Part shown: piece by piece, positions 19,617 through 27,292 of the stretch
How the letters are laid out: every line of letters starts with the position of its first letter
How positions within the stretch are numbered: the stretch's first letter is position 1
Assembly: GCA_963822695.1 (NCBI GenBank)
Contig: CAWGJH010000033.1
Span: forward strand, 1 to 64,000
Source of the DNA: GCA-003244245 sp963822695
Lineage (GTDB): Bacteria; Actinomycetota; Actinomycetes; Mycobacteriales; Pseudonocardiaceae
DNA length: 64,000 nucleotides
Reading direction: 5' to 3'
Translations under genes and position numbers: made by a program
The notes under the pieces: generated by a model
The model's database searches: none
Told to the model about the DNA's origin: nothing
What the model saw: the letters and a program-made list of their open reading frames with translations, nothing else

Positions 19617-19742
19617 GATGGTGAAGACATCGTGGTCGTGGCCGAGATCCTCGGCCACAGCGTCGAGACCGCCCGCAGGTACAGCTTGCCAATCGAGCAG
19701 GACAAACAACGCGCAATCGAACGCTTGCCAGTCGATCAGTAA
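19617..19742 (+). pseudogene. tyrosine recombinase C-terminal remnant 1
   Basis: 41 codons ending with TAA. DIVVVAEILGHSVETARRYSL holds the LGH motif and the catalytic tyrosine of phage-integrase-type recombinases, followed by PIEQDKQRAIERLPVDQ. The rest of the gene is absent; the fragment begins 1 nt after the inverted repeat, so a transposon probably inserted into this integrase. Confidence 0.75.
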
Positions 19743-19922
19743 AACCAGTCGTTTGTCGTTTGTGCGATATCCCGTGAGTTCCTGAGAGTGGGAAGGCCGT
19801 AGCCAACTCCAACCCCAGCACGGTGGCGGCGCCGACCAACAAGGTCAACCCGACTCGCCCAGCCCGATCCGCACGCTCAACGGCGCCGAACCGACATTAC
19901 GTCGTCATCGCCGGTTTCTGGC
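19743..19922. other. non-coding stretch with inverted-repeat copy
   Basis: No gene seen. It contains a 25-bp segment at 19759-19783 (TTTGTGCGATATCCCGTGAG and so on) whose inverse with one mismatch is at 21564-21588. Confidence 0.5.
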
Positions 19923-20120
19923 TTACCTTGGCTGACCCCGTCTTTCGAAGCCAGCCTCGAAGCCGTCATCGTAGCCGTCCCTGAAGCCTCTCTGATAATC
20001 ATCGCCTTCCCCGCTGCTGACGGCTCGCTGTTCGCGACGTCCCTCCTCGAACCCGTCGCGAAATCCTTCTCTGTAGCCGTCTCGAAAGCCTCTTCTGTAA
20101 TCATTATCACTCCTGGTCAT
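19923..20120 (-). CDS. small protein with GFRDGY repeats
   Basis: 65 residues from an ATG (20120) with an AGGGAGG ribosome binding site 5 nt upstream. The sequence is built from two similar blocks, YRRGFRDGYREGFRDGFEEG and YQRGFRDGYDDGFEAGFERRG, separated by a 16-residue linker. Each block repeats an (R/Q)-x-G-F/Y-x-(D/E)-G-F/Y pattern with regular aromatic and charged residues. There is no signal peptide or membrane segment. It does not match any family I know; function unknown. It lies alone between integrase remnants on the opposite strand and has a good translation start, so it is probably real. Confidence 0.55.
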   Translation of the reverse strand: MTRSDNDYRRGFRDGYREGFRDGFEEGRREQRAVSSGEGDDYQRGFRDGYDDGFEAGFERRGQPR

Positions 20121-20266
20121 GGCTGCCTCCCTATAGGTTGGATGGAAGTACCGTTCGACCGAAAATCGAAAGTCTCCCATGATGTACACCTGTTACACAT
20201 AGAGTTGACCGTACCAGCCGGCATGCAGGAGGTCCAGCCATTAAATTCACACTCCGACCGCTCGAG

Positions 20267-20303
20267 GGGTAGCAACCAGATACGTGTAATCGGGCCATCG
20301 ACG
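20267..20303. repeat. left arm of 37-bp perfect inverted repeat
   Basis: This 37-nt segment, beginning GGGTAGCAACCAGATACGTG, is repeated exactly in inverse orientation at 20415-20451. The 111 nt between the arms hold the end of a tyrosine recombinase. Confidence 0.85.
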
Positions 20304-20410
20304 TCGCCGACCTGCTCGGCCACGCTCACCTCGACACTGTTCGCTCCTACACCCGCCCCACCGTCGACGACCGAATCAAAGCTCTCAACCTTCTACTCGC
20401 CGACCGCTGA
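20288..20410 (+). pseudogene. tyrosine recombinase C-terminal remnant 2
   Basis: The reading frame gives AIDVADLLGHAHLDTVRSYT with the LGH motif and catalytic tyrosine, then RPTVDDRIKALNLLLADR and a TGA. It is a different integrase from the remnant at 19617 (about half the positions differ). The upstream part of the gene is missing and its 5' side is replaced by the inverted-repeat arm. Confidence 0.75.
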
Positions 20411-20414
20411 CCAG

Positions 20415-20451
20415 CGTCGATGGCCCGATTACACGTATCTGGTTGCTACCC
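20415..20451. repeat. right arm of 37-bp perfect inverted repeat
   Basis: Exact inverse of 20267-20303. It begins 4 nt after the stop codon of the integrase remnant, so the pair encloses that remnant. Confidence 0.85.
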
Positions 20452-20619
20452 GAGGTAGACCCGGATGGTGTCGGCGTCGAGTGGTCCACCCGGTCTCGAC
20501 ATCTCGTCTATGTACTGGGCGAGCGGCGTGGCGAGTTCCGGGGGTAGCCGGGGTTGAGTAGTACAGGTACAGCCGTTGGCGCTGAGAACGATCTTGATGG
20601 CTGTCGGTGGGTGTGGGGT

Positions 20620-20886
20620 CAGTGATGGTTGCCGCAGCGTGGGTTGGTGAACACGTAGTGGTGCTCGACGAACGGCGCCATCCTCGCCGTGACGGCTTCA
20701 TCGTCATCCTGTCACCCGCTTGCCGAGCACCGCATACCGGTTCTGTGGCCGGCGTGGGCAGTGCTGCCGCGCCGCTTCCGCTCCTCGGCGCTGGCGCGCC
20801 TGTGGTGCGGGTCGGCTTGCCACCGGATAACCGGGCCTGGTCGGCATGACAGAAGACGCCAGCATCGTTGCGTTGTCGTCGCCCAT
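20620..20886 (-). pseudogene. small unidentified protein, apparently frameshifted
   Basis: From an ATG at 20886 a frame encodes MGDDNATMLASSVMPTRPGY and ends NRYAVLGKRVTG. In the next frame the continuation DDEAVTARMAPFVEHHYVF ends with TNPRCGNHH and a stop near 20620. Joining the two by one base near 20705 gives a protein of about 88 residues. I do not recognise the family. It may be a remnant of an integrated plasmid or island. Confidence 0.35.
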
Positions 20887-20899
20887 GACCGATCACGGC

Positions 20900-21841
20900 G
20901 AACGGAGTTATCCACAGTTCGTCTTCCCCGCGAGTGAGGGGCCGTGTGCACGAGGAGAACGGTCACCAACCGTCCCCGACTCTGACGTACACCACCCCCG
21001 GACCGGGGCAAGCGCGGCGCGGGAAGCAACTCGACGCGCGGCCGAAGCCACCCCGCACCACCACCAGCCACCAGCTCCCTCAACCAGGATCAGCCCCGGT
21101 GATTCACCGAGAACTGACCGGTGATCACCAGAGTAAACGTCGGTCTTCGCTGGGGTCGGTTCCCAGAGCGGGACACGAGCCAGTGACCGGCATGCTGTCC
21201 TACCGGTAACTCCCGCGCTCCTAGCGTCGAAGACCCTCGGGCTCACACGACGGGGACAAGCAGGGCCGCCAGCCTGGCGAACGCGACGGCGAGATCGGAT
21301 GGCCCATGACCAGGCGCGTGGGATACGCAGCCAGGTACGGCGTTGCCCGCGAGCGAGACGCCGGCGACCTGACACAGCCGGTAGCACCCGTCTCCGGCCC
21401 AGCCTGAACCTCCTCACCTCCACCAAAACAGAACAAACCTCGATTCAGACGAGAATATTTTAGAAATCCTGAAGAACGATCAGACTAGGGTCCCAGTAGG
21501 AAGATCAGCCTGAACGCCCTGCTCCTGGTAGCAACACACCCTCAGATCCCCGACGAGGAACCGAGGAACTCACGGGATGTCGCACAAAGGACGGGGTGAG
21601 CCAGTGCTGCTGGCGCGATCCGTCGGGGCGGTGCGCCCTGCTGACGGGGGTTCAAACACGTCAGCCGAGTCTCGGGCCACGTACGTGAGCGCTCACTGAA
21701 ACTACCACCTAGCTGCGGAAACAGGACTTTGCCGGTGCCCTGACCCTCCAGTAGCCAGGAACACCCAGTGCCCGATCCTGATCAACAGCGTTCGCCCAGG
21801 TCAGCAGCCCGCCATAGCGACCAAGATCAAGTAAATTCGGT
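20900..21841. other. gene-free region
   Basis: About 940 nt in which I find no convincing gene: frames are short and Arg/Pro-rich on both strands. It contains the inverse 25-bp copy at 21564-21588 and a TTATCCACA at about 20908, but no cluster of such boxes that would suggest an origin. Confidence 0.4.
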
Positions 21842-21870
21842 TTAAAGCTTGGCTCGCAACCGGCCGAGCA
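21842..21870. repeat. right copy of 29-bp imperfect direct repeat
   Basis: Matches 10978-11006 with one mismatch. On the minus strand the preceding codons read RVHWHVSTGELVALLGRLRAKL and end with TAA. That is a plausible protein end whose upstream part is interrupted by the stop of the exporter gene at 21983. Confidence 0.7.
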
Positions 21871-21982
21871 AGGCGACGAGTTCGCCAGTAGAAACGTGCC
21901 AGTGAACCCGCTGTTCACCCGGGAGCCGCTGGCAGTGCCCCGTGATCAGCTCCCGGACACCGGGTAGCGCGGACCGGGTAGC

Positions 21983-23722
21983 TCACCTGTCCGGCGGAGT
22001 TGTGTCGCTCTCGGCGTCGATGAGTTCGTCGGCGGGTCGGTGTGGGTGGACGTGGTCGGTGGTGATGGTGTGGGCCGAGGGTGCGAGGTGGCGCTCAGGG
22101 GCGAGCGCGCCGTTGGCGGCGGGTGATGGTGCGGCTGCCTGCGCGGGTGGGGCGGTGTGGGTGGATCCGGATCGCAGCAGCAGCGCCCCGAGCACGCCCA
22201 GGGCGGCCAGCGCGGCGGCGATCAGGAACAGGTCGTCCAGGCCCGTGATGAACACGTGCAGCTGGGTTTGATGGTAGAGGTTGTACTTGCCTAACCAGTC
22301 CGGGACGGACGGGCCGCCGATGTGGGGAGCGGGGGTGGTGGCGGGCAGCAGCGCGGCGCGTCCGGCCAGGTGCTGGGCCTGGTGGGAGGTCCAGATCGTG
22401 GTGAGCACCGCGATGCCGAGCGCACCTGAGACACTGCGCACGACGTTGTTGAACGCGCTGGCGGAGTTTACGTCGGCCAGCGGGATGACCGCGATACCCC
22501 CGGTCATAATCGGCATCATGGCCATCCCCAAGCCAGTACCAAGCACCACCAGCAGCCACATGACGTGCTCGTGGGGAGTGTCGAGGGTCAGCGTGTGCAG
22601 CAGATAGACGGCATAGGCCACGATCGTCAAGCCGATGACTGCCGGCCAGCGGGGCCCGATGCGGTCATAAACCCGCCCGGCGATGGGCATCAACACCGCC
22701 ATCACCAGCGCCTGGGGCAGCATGATGAGACCACTGTCAAACGCCCCCCACCCCTGAGCCACCTGCAGGAACTGCGGAACGTAGAACAGCACGCCGAGCA
22801 GCACAACCGAGAGCACCGAAATCAACAGCAGCGAGTTGGTGAACGGCCAGTACCGGAAAATCCGGATATCCAGTAACGGGTCAGCGACCTCCAGTTCGAT
22901 CACCACGAACAACGCCAGGCTCAGCACACTGAAGGTGATCAGACCCAGGATCCGGTAGGAGCTCCATCCCCAGGACTCGCCCTCCGAGGTCGCCAGCAGC
23001 AGCGCGAAGAGCCCACTGGCCACGGTGAGGAAACCCAGCACGTCGAACCGCCGCCTGGCCGCTCGGGGGAACCGTGACAGCACCAGCACCGCGGCCACCG
23101 CGCCCAGGATCCCGATGGGCACGTTGATATAGAAGATCATCCGCCAGCTCACGTACTGGACCAGATACCCGCCCAGGGTCGGGCCGACCGCCGGGGCGCC
23201 TACGATGCCCAGGCCATACAGGCCCATCGCGGTGCCGAGTCGGTCCCGCGGCACGATCCGGTACAGGATCGACAGTGTGATCACCGGGAGGATCCCGCCC
23301 GGGATCGCCTGGAAGATCCGGAAGATCACCAGGCTGTTCAGGTCCCAGGCCAGCCCGCATAACGCCGACCCGGCGGCGAACGCCAGCAGCGCCAGGTTGT
23401 AGACCCGGGTCAGTCCGAAGCGATCGCCCAGCCACGCCGTGGTCGGCACCACCACGCCCAGGGTCAGGGTGTACCCCGTGACCACCCACTGCACATCATC
23501 GGTAGTCCCCCCGAAGTCGTTCTGGATGGTGGGGATGGCCACATTGACGATGCTGGTATCCAACACGGACATGAACATCCCGGCAATCAGCACCGCCAGC
23601 GGCAACCCCCAGCCGCCCGCGGGCTGCGCCACACCGCCAGAGGGAACGCCTGGCGCGCCACCCACTGGCTGGGCGGCGGCCCCTTGAGGGCGCACCGCCG
23701 AGTCCGTCGTTGGGCGAGTCAT
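21983..23722 (-). CDS. DHA2-type (EmrB/QacA) multidrug exporter
   Basis: 579 residues from the ATG at 23722 (MTRPTTDS). The protein has about 14 hydrophobic segments. Signatures are VLDTSIVNVAIPTIQ (helix 1 motif of the DHA2 family), the motif A equivalent LGDRFGLTRVYNLAL, and GLGIVGAPAVGPTLGGYL (motif C of drug/H+ antiporters). The C-terminal tail is hydrophilic. It lies on the same strand as, and downstream of, the polyketide genes, so a role in product export or self-resistance is likely. A perfect 7-bp dyad sits 47-63 nt upstream of the start. Confidence 0.88.
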   Translation of the reverse strand: MTRPTTDSAVRPQGAAAQPVGGAPGVPSGGVAQPAGGWGLPLAVLIAGMFMSVLDTSIVNVAIPTIQNDFGGTTDDVQWVVTGYTLTLGVVVPTTAWLGDRFGLTRVYNLALLAFAAGSALCGLAWDLNSLVIFRIFQAIPGGILPVITLSILYRIVPRDRLGTAMGLYGLGIVGAPAVGPTLGGYLVQYVSWRMIFYINVPIGILGAVAAVLVLSRFPRAARRRFDVLGFLTVASGLFALLLATSEGESWGWSSYRILGLITFSVLSLALFVVIELEVADPLLDIRIFRYWPFTNSLLLISVLSVVLLGVLFYVPQFLQVAQGWGAFDSGLIMLPQALVMAVLMPIAGRVYDRIGPRWPAVIGLTIVAYAVYLLHTLTLDTPHEHVMWLLVVLGTGLGMAMMPIMTGGIAVIPLADVNSASAFNNVVRSVSGALGIAVLTTIWTSHQAQHLAGRAALLPATTPAPHIGGPSVPDWLGKYNLYHQTQLHVFITGLDDLFLIAAALAALGVLGALLLRSGSTHTAPPAQAAAPSPAANGALAPERHLAPSAHTITTDHVHPHRPADELIDAESDTTPPDR

Positions 23723-23768
23723 GCCACCACTGTGCCATAGGGACGCATCGTACTCTAGCCTGTTTTCC

Positions 23769-23785
23769 TGTTCCGACACGGAACA
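23769..23785 (-). promoter_or_regulatory. candidate repressor operator upstream of the exporter
   Basis: TGTTCCGACACGGAACA is a perfect 7-bp inverted repeat around a 3-nt centre. TAGAGT lies a few bases further downstream on the minus strand and could be a -10 element. TetR/MarR-type repressors of exporters bind such sites, but no repressor gene is adjacent. Confidence 0.45.
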
Positions 23786-23948
23786 ACTCGGCCGCGGCTG
23801 GAGTGTCGGCGAGCAGGGCGGTGCGGCCGCAGGCGCCGAAAACGTGGGCATGGGCGCAGGCGTGGTGCCCGGCGCCGTGGACCAGGATCGGGCCGACGGA
23901 GGCCAGGCGCCCGCCCAGCGCGGCGGCGATACAGGCCCCCTCGCCGGC

Positions 23949-25220
23949 TCATTGCGGCGAGGGGACTGTCAGCGCCTGCTCCATGTCCCGTTGAACCAAG
24001 CGTCGCGGGTAAATTAGCTCCAGCAGAATTCCTGTCATCGCCGTCGTCAAGACCGCCATGACAACCATATTCGAGTATAGTCCGCGATCCACCACGCCCA
24101 GCTGGAGTCCGACAGTGACGATGACGAGTTCGGTCAGACCGCGTGCGTTCATCAGCGTCGCAAGCGCTGCCGCCTGCCGGAATTTGATTCCGTGCAACCA
24201 GGTGCCAATAAACGTGCCGCCAAACTTGCCCACGATCGCGACAGTGACGATCAAACCTAGCTCGCCGACGTCGGCCCAATTCATTCGAGAGAGGTCAACT
24301 TGAAGACCAGCGACCACAAAATAGACTGGCAGCAGGATCGCGCTGATATGCTCGACGCGGTTCCTGATCTCCGCCCGAAGGCGGCCCGCATCGATTCTGG
24401 GTATCAAAAGCCCAAAGATGAATGCACCGAAAATAAAGTGTAGACCAATCCACTCGGTCAGCGCAGCCGACACGAGCACCCCAACGAGCACGGCCGCGAG
24501 GGTTCCCCGGGTGATTCCGCTCACTCGTTTTCGTACGTTGACCAGGCCCAGCAGGAGCGGACGGACGATCATAAACATGAGAACCAGAAACGGCACCAAA
24601 AGGAGGATCCGCCAAAGCTGCCACCTGTCTTCGTTGACCAACGTCATAACTACCGCAAGCAGTGACCACGCCAAGATATCGGCGACCGCCGCACTACCCA
24701 CCGCCAGGCCGCCGAGCCGTGTGCGATTTATTCCCCGGTCGGCGAGAATACGCGCCAACACGGGGAACGCAGTAACGGACATCGTCGTCCCGATGAACAG
24801 CACGAAAGCGAGGACATTGCTGCTCGGATGCCTGTTTATCAGGTGCAGAGCAAGAGCGATGCCCAGGCCAAACGGCAGCAACGTGGACGTCACTCCCACC
24901 GTCGTTGTGGCCTTTCCCCTGCCACGCAACAACGACTGATCCAGGTCGAGCCCTATGACAAACATGAACAGCACGACCCCAATGCTTGCCAGGGCGGACA
25001 AGAGAGGCCGGACGTTAGCGGGGAACACTGTATCGGCAATTACGCCCCCGAACAGCGTTGGCCCGACCAGGACTCCAGCGATGATCTCGCCGACCACGGG
25101 TGGCTGGCCGAGCAGTTTCGCTGCAGCGCCGAGCAAATTGGCCAGCACGAGAATAATCGCCAGGTCAAGCAGAAGAACGACGGCCTGCCCGCTGGTCACA
25201 TCATCAGCTCCTTGGTGCAA
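23949..25220 (-). CDS. CPA2-type cation/proton antiporter
   Basis: 423 residues with about 12 hydrophobic helices, Kef/GerN/NapA-like. Hallmarks are QPPVVGEIIAGVLVGPTLFG in the second helix, FIGTTMSVTAFPVLARILAD (the unwound helix with the catalytic region), and GLHFIFGAFIFGLLIPR. There is no C-terminal TrkA-N domain. Base composition is lower in GC than the flanks. Antiporters of this type occur in several polyketide clusters. Here it follows the carboxylase genes by 96 nt on the same strand, so it is probably part of that operon and could offer ion or product tolerance. Confidence 0.85.
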   Translation of the reverse strand: MHQGADDVTSGQAVVLLLDLAIILVLANLLGAAAKLLGQPPVVGEIIAGVLVGPTLFGGVIADTVFPANVRPLLSALASIGVVLFMFVIGLDLDQSLLRGRGKATTTVGVTSTLLPFGLGIALALHLINRHPSSNVLAFVLFIGTTMSVTAFPVLARILADRGINRTRLGGLAVGSAAVADILAWSLLAVVMTLVNEDRWQLWRILLLVPFLVLMFMIVRPLLLGLVNVRKRVSGITRGTLAAVLVGVLVSAALTEWIGLHFIFGAFIFGLLIPRIDAGRLRAEIRNRVEHISAILLPVYFVVAGLQVDLSRMNWADVGELGLIVTVAIVGKFGGTFIGTWLHGIKFRQAAALATLMNARGLTELVIVTVGLQLGVVDRGLYSNMVVMAVLTTAMTGILLELIYPRRLVQRDMEQALTVPSPQ

Positions 25221-25316
25221 CTCCTAGCCTGGATCCACCAAATAGATTCGATTATTGATCGTGTCGCGGCAAGGGAAGTGCTCTCCGAGCCGGCCGCGCG
25301 GACGTTTTTCGGGTGG

Positions 25317-26717
25317 TCAGGCAGCACCGGGTAGATCGTCCACCGTGTCTAAATCTGGCTCATTTTTTCGGTTTTCGAGCAACTGCCTGACGAGTGCCGT
25401 GCTGTGCTTGCCGGACCGGAACATCGGGTTCCGAATCACCTCGCGCAGGAAGCCATTGGTGGTGTGCACACCGGGACCACGAACCCGGAACTCGGCCAGT
25501 GCGCGGTCCATCCGGTTCAGCGCTTGCTCCCGTGTCGGTGCCCAGACCACAAGTTTGGCCAGCAGCGAGTCGTAGGAAGCCGGTATCCGGTACCCGGGAA
25601 AACCGTGGGTGTCAACCCGGACGAAGGGGCCACCGGGGGGCATGAACTCAGCCAACACCCCTGGGGTGGGACGGAAGTCGCGGTCAGGATCCTCGACATT
25701 GATCCGGCACTCGATTGCTACACCCCGCAGCGCAACGTCGTTGTGCCGTAACGTGATTGGTTCTCCGGCCGCGATCCGGAACTGCTCCTGGACCAGATCG
25801 ACCCCGGTGACCATCTCGGTGACCGGATGCTCGACCTGGATGCGACAGTTGACCTCCATGAAGAAGAAGTCGCCGGTGGGGCTGAGGAGGAACTCGAACG
25901 TGCCCGCCCCGACGTAGCCGGCCGCTTGCGCTCCGCGTACGGCCGCCTGTCCCATCCGCGCGGCCAGGCCGGGTGGCATCCGTGGCGCCGGGCTCTCCTC
26001 GACCAGTTTCTGGTGCCGGCGCTGCACCGAGCAATCCCGCTCGCCGAGGTGGATCGTGTTGCCAAAATTGTCGGCCAGCACCTGAATCTCGACATGACGC
26101 GCAGTCTCCAGGTAGCGCTCGACATAGACACTGGAATCACCGAACAGCGCCTGCGCGCTCGCCGTGGTTTCCTGGTAGGCGCGGTGGAATACGTCGGCTT
26201 CGTGGACCACCCGCATTCCCAGGCCACCACCACCGGCGGCAGCCTTAATGATGACCGGATAACCGATGTCATCGGCAATCTGTTGGGCGTCCTCGACAGA
26301 GCGTAGCGGCTCCATGCTTCCCCGTAGTATCGGCAGGCCGGCCTCGGCCATGAGCATACGAGTCACGGCCTTGTGACCGAGCTGGGCAATCACTTCTGGG
26401 GGTGGGCCGACGAAGACGATGCCATTGTCCCGGCAGACCTCGGCGAAGTCGAGGTCCTCCGACAGGAAGCCGTATCCAGGGTGTATGGCGTCAGCCCCGG
26501 TGCGCAGTGCCGCCTCGATGATCGCCGGGATGTTCAGGTAGCTGCGTTTGGCTGGCGCCGGACCGATCTGGATCGCCTCGTCGGCATAGGCCACCACTGC
26601 GGAGTCACGATCCTCGGTCGAATAGACGGCGACGACCCGGATGCCCAACTCCCGGCATGCCCGCGCCACGCGAAGCGCGATCTCGCCTCGGTTGGCAATC
26701 AGAACCTTGCTGAACAT
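25317..26717 (-). CDS. accC: acetyl-CoA carboxylase, biotin carboxylase subunit
   Basis: 466 residues. FSKVLIANRGEIALRVARA, IHPGYGFLSEDLDFAE, the ATP-grasp loop AAAGGGGLGMRVVH, and MEVNCRIQVEHPVTEMVTG show a complete stand-alone biotin carboxylase. It is distinct from the fused AccA3 at 5791. It would carboxylate the biotin on the adjacent AccB, which it overlaps by 19 nt. Together with the AccD-AccA fusion it forms a full bacterial-type acetyl-CoA carboxylase supplying malonyl-CoA to the polyketide synthase. Confidence 0.93.
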   Translation of the reverse strand: MFSKVLIANRGEIALRVARACRELGIRVVAVYSTEDRDSAVVAYADEAIQIGPAPAKRSYLNIPAIIEAALRTGADAIHPGYGFLSEDLDFAEVCRDNGIVFVGPPPEVIAQLGHKAVTRMLMAEAGLPILRGSMEPLRSVEDAQQIADDIGYPVIIKAAAGGGGLGMRVVHEADVFHRAYQETTASAQALFGDSSVYVERYLETARHVEIQVLADNFGNTIHLGERDCSVQRRHQKLVEESPAPRMPPGLAARMGQAAVRGAQAAGYVGAGTFEFLLSPTGDFFFMEVNCRIQVEHPVTEMVTGVDLVQEQFRIAAGEPITLRHNDVALRGVAIECRINVEDPDRDFRPTPGVLAEFMPPGGPFVRVDTHGFPGYRIPASYDSLLAKLVVWAPTREQALNRMDRALAEFRVRGPGVHTTNGFLREVIRNPMFRSGKHSTALVRQLLENRKNEPDLDTVDDLPGAA

Positions 26718-27292
26718 GATTGCTCCGCCCTTGAGGTCACGTCAACTGCAACGAAGGCGAACAGCCTTTCGCCGTATTCGACGGGCTCTCCGTTGTCCTT
26801 GAGCACCTCGGCCACCTGACCGGCCTTGTCCGCCTCGACCGGGATCATCAGCTTCATTGCCTCGATGAGCCCGACCTGCTGACCGGGCACGACCATGTCA
26901 CCCTCAGCGATGAAGGGCGCGCTGCCCGGCTCCGGTGCCCGGTAGAAGACGCCGACTGCGGGCGAGGTCAGGTAGTGCACTGTCGGATCCACTTCGGTCA
27001 CAGGCTCGGCGACGGGGGGCACCGATGGAGCCACCGCGGGTTTGGCGCCGCCCGACGCGGTGACAACGTGCTCCTGTGCCCACTCGACATCGACAGACAC
27101 CTCACCGGCCCGTACCCGCAATGCCCGGGGAAGGCCGGGAGCCTGGGAGAGGAACAGAACGGCATTGTGCAACACACGGTCCAGCAGCTCCCCGAGTTCT
27201 TCGGTGCGGATGGCCGGGTCAGCAGCGGGGAACCCATTCGCCACCTTCCCGTCGCGCCCCCGACCGAGGTGATCCGAATAGCGCTGAGTCAT
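26699..27292 (-). CDS. accB: biotin carboxyl carrier protein
   Basis: 197 residues. The C-terminal biotinyl domain carries LIEAMKLMIPVEA with the biotin lysine at about residue 147 (EAMKLM, as in E. coli AccB). The thumb-like stretch FYRAPEPGSAPFIAEGD precedes it. A Pro/Val-rich linker joins it to an N-terminal helical domain (EELGELLDRVLHNAVLFL). The start overlaps the end of the carboxyltransferase gene by 4 nt. It must be biotinylated by BirA. Confidence 0.92.
   Translation of the reverse strand: MTQRYSDHLGRGRDGKVANGFPAADPAIRTEELGELLDRVLHNAVLFLSQAPGLPRALRVRAGEVSVDVEWAQEHVVTASGGAKPAVAPSVPPVAEPVTEVDPTVHYLTSPAVGVFYRAPEPGSAPFIAEGDMVVPGQQVGLIEAMKLMIPVEADKAGQVAEVLKDNGEPVEYGERLFAFVAVDVTSRAEQSCSARF

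Noticed and set aside
20906..20914. TTATCCACA resembling a DnaA box, also at about 4154
   Set aside because: Single copies only, one inside accE; no cluster of boxes or AT-rich unwinding region to support an origin.
21640..21665. GGGGGTTCAAACACG resembling a tRNA T-arm
   Set aside because: No acceptor stem or anticodon arm can be drawn around it; not a tRNA gene.
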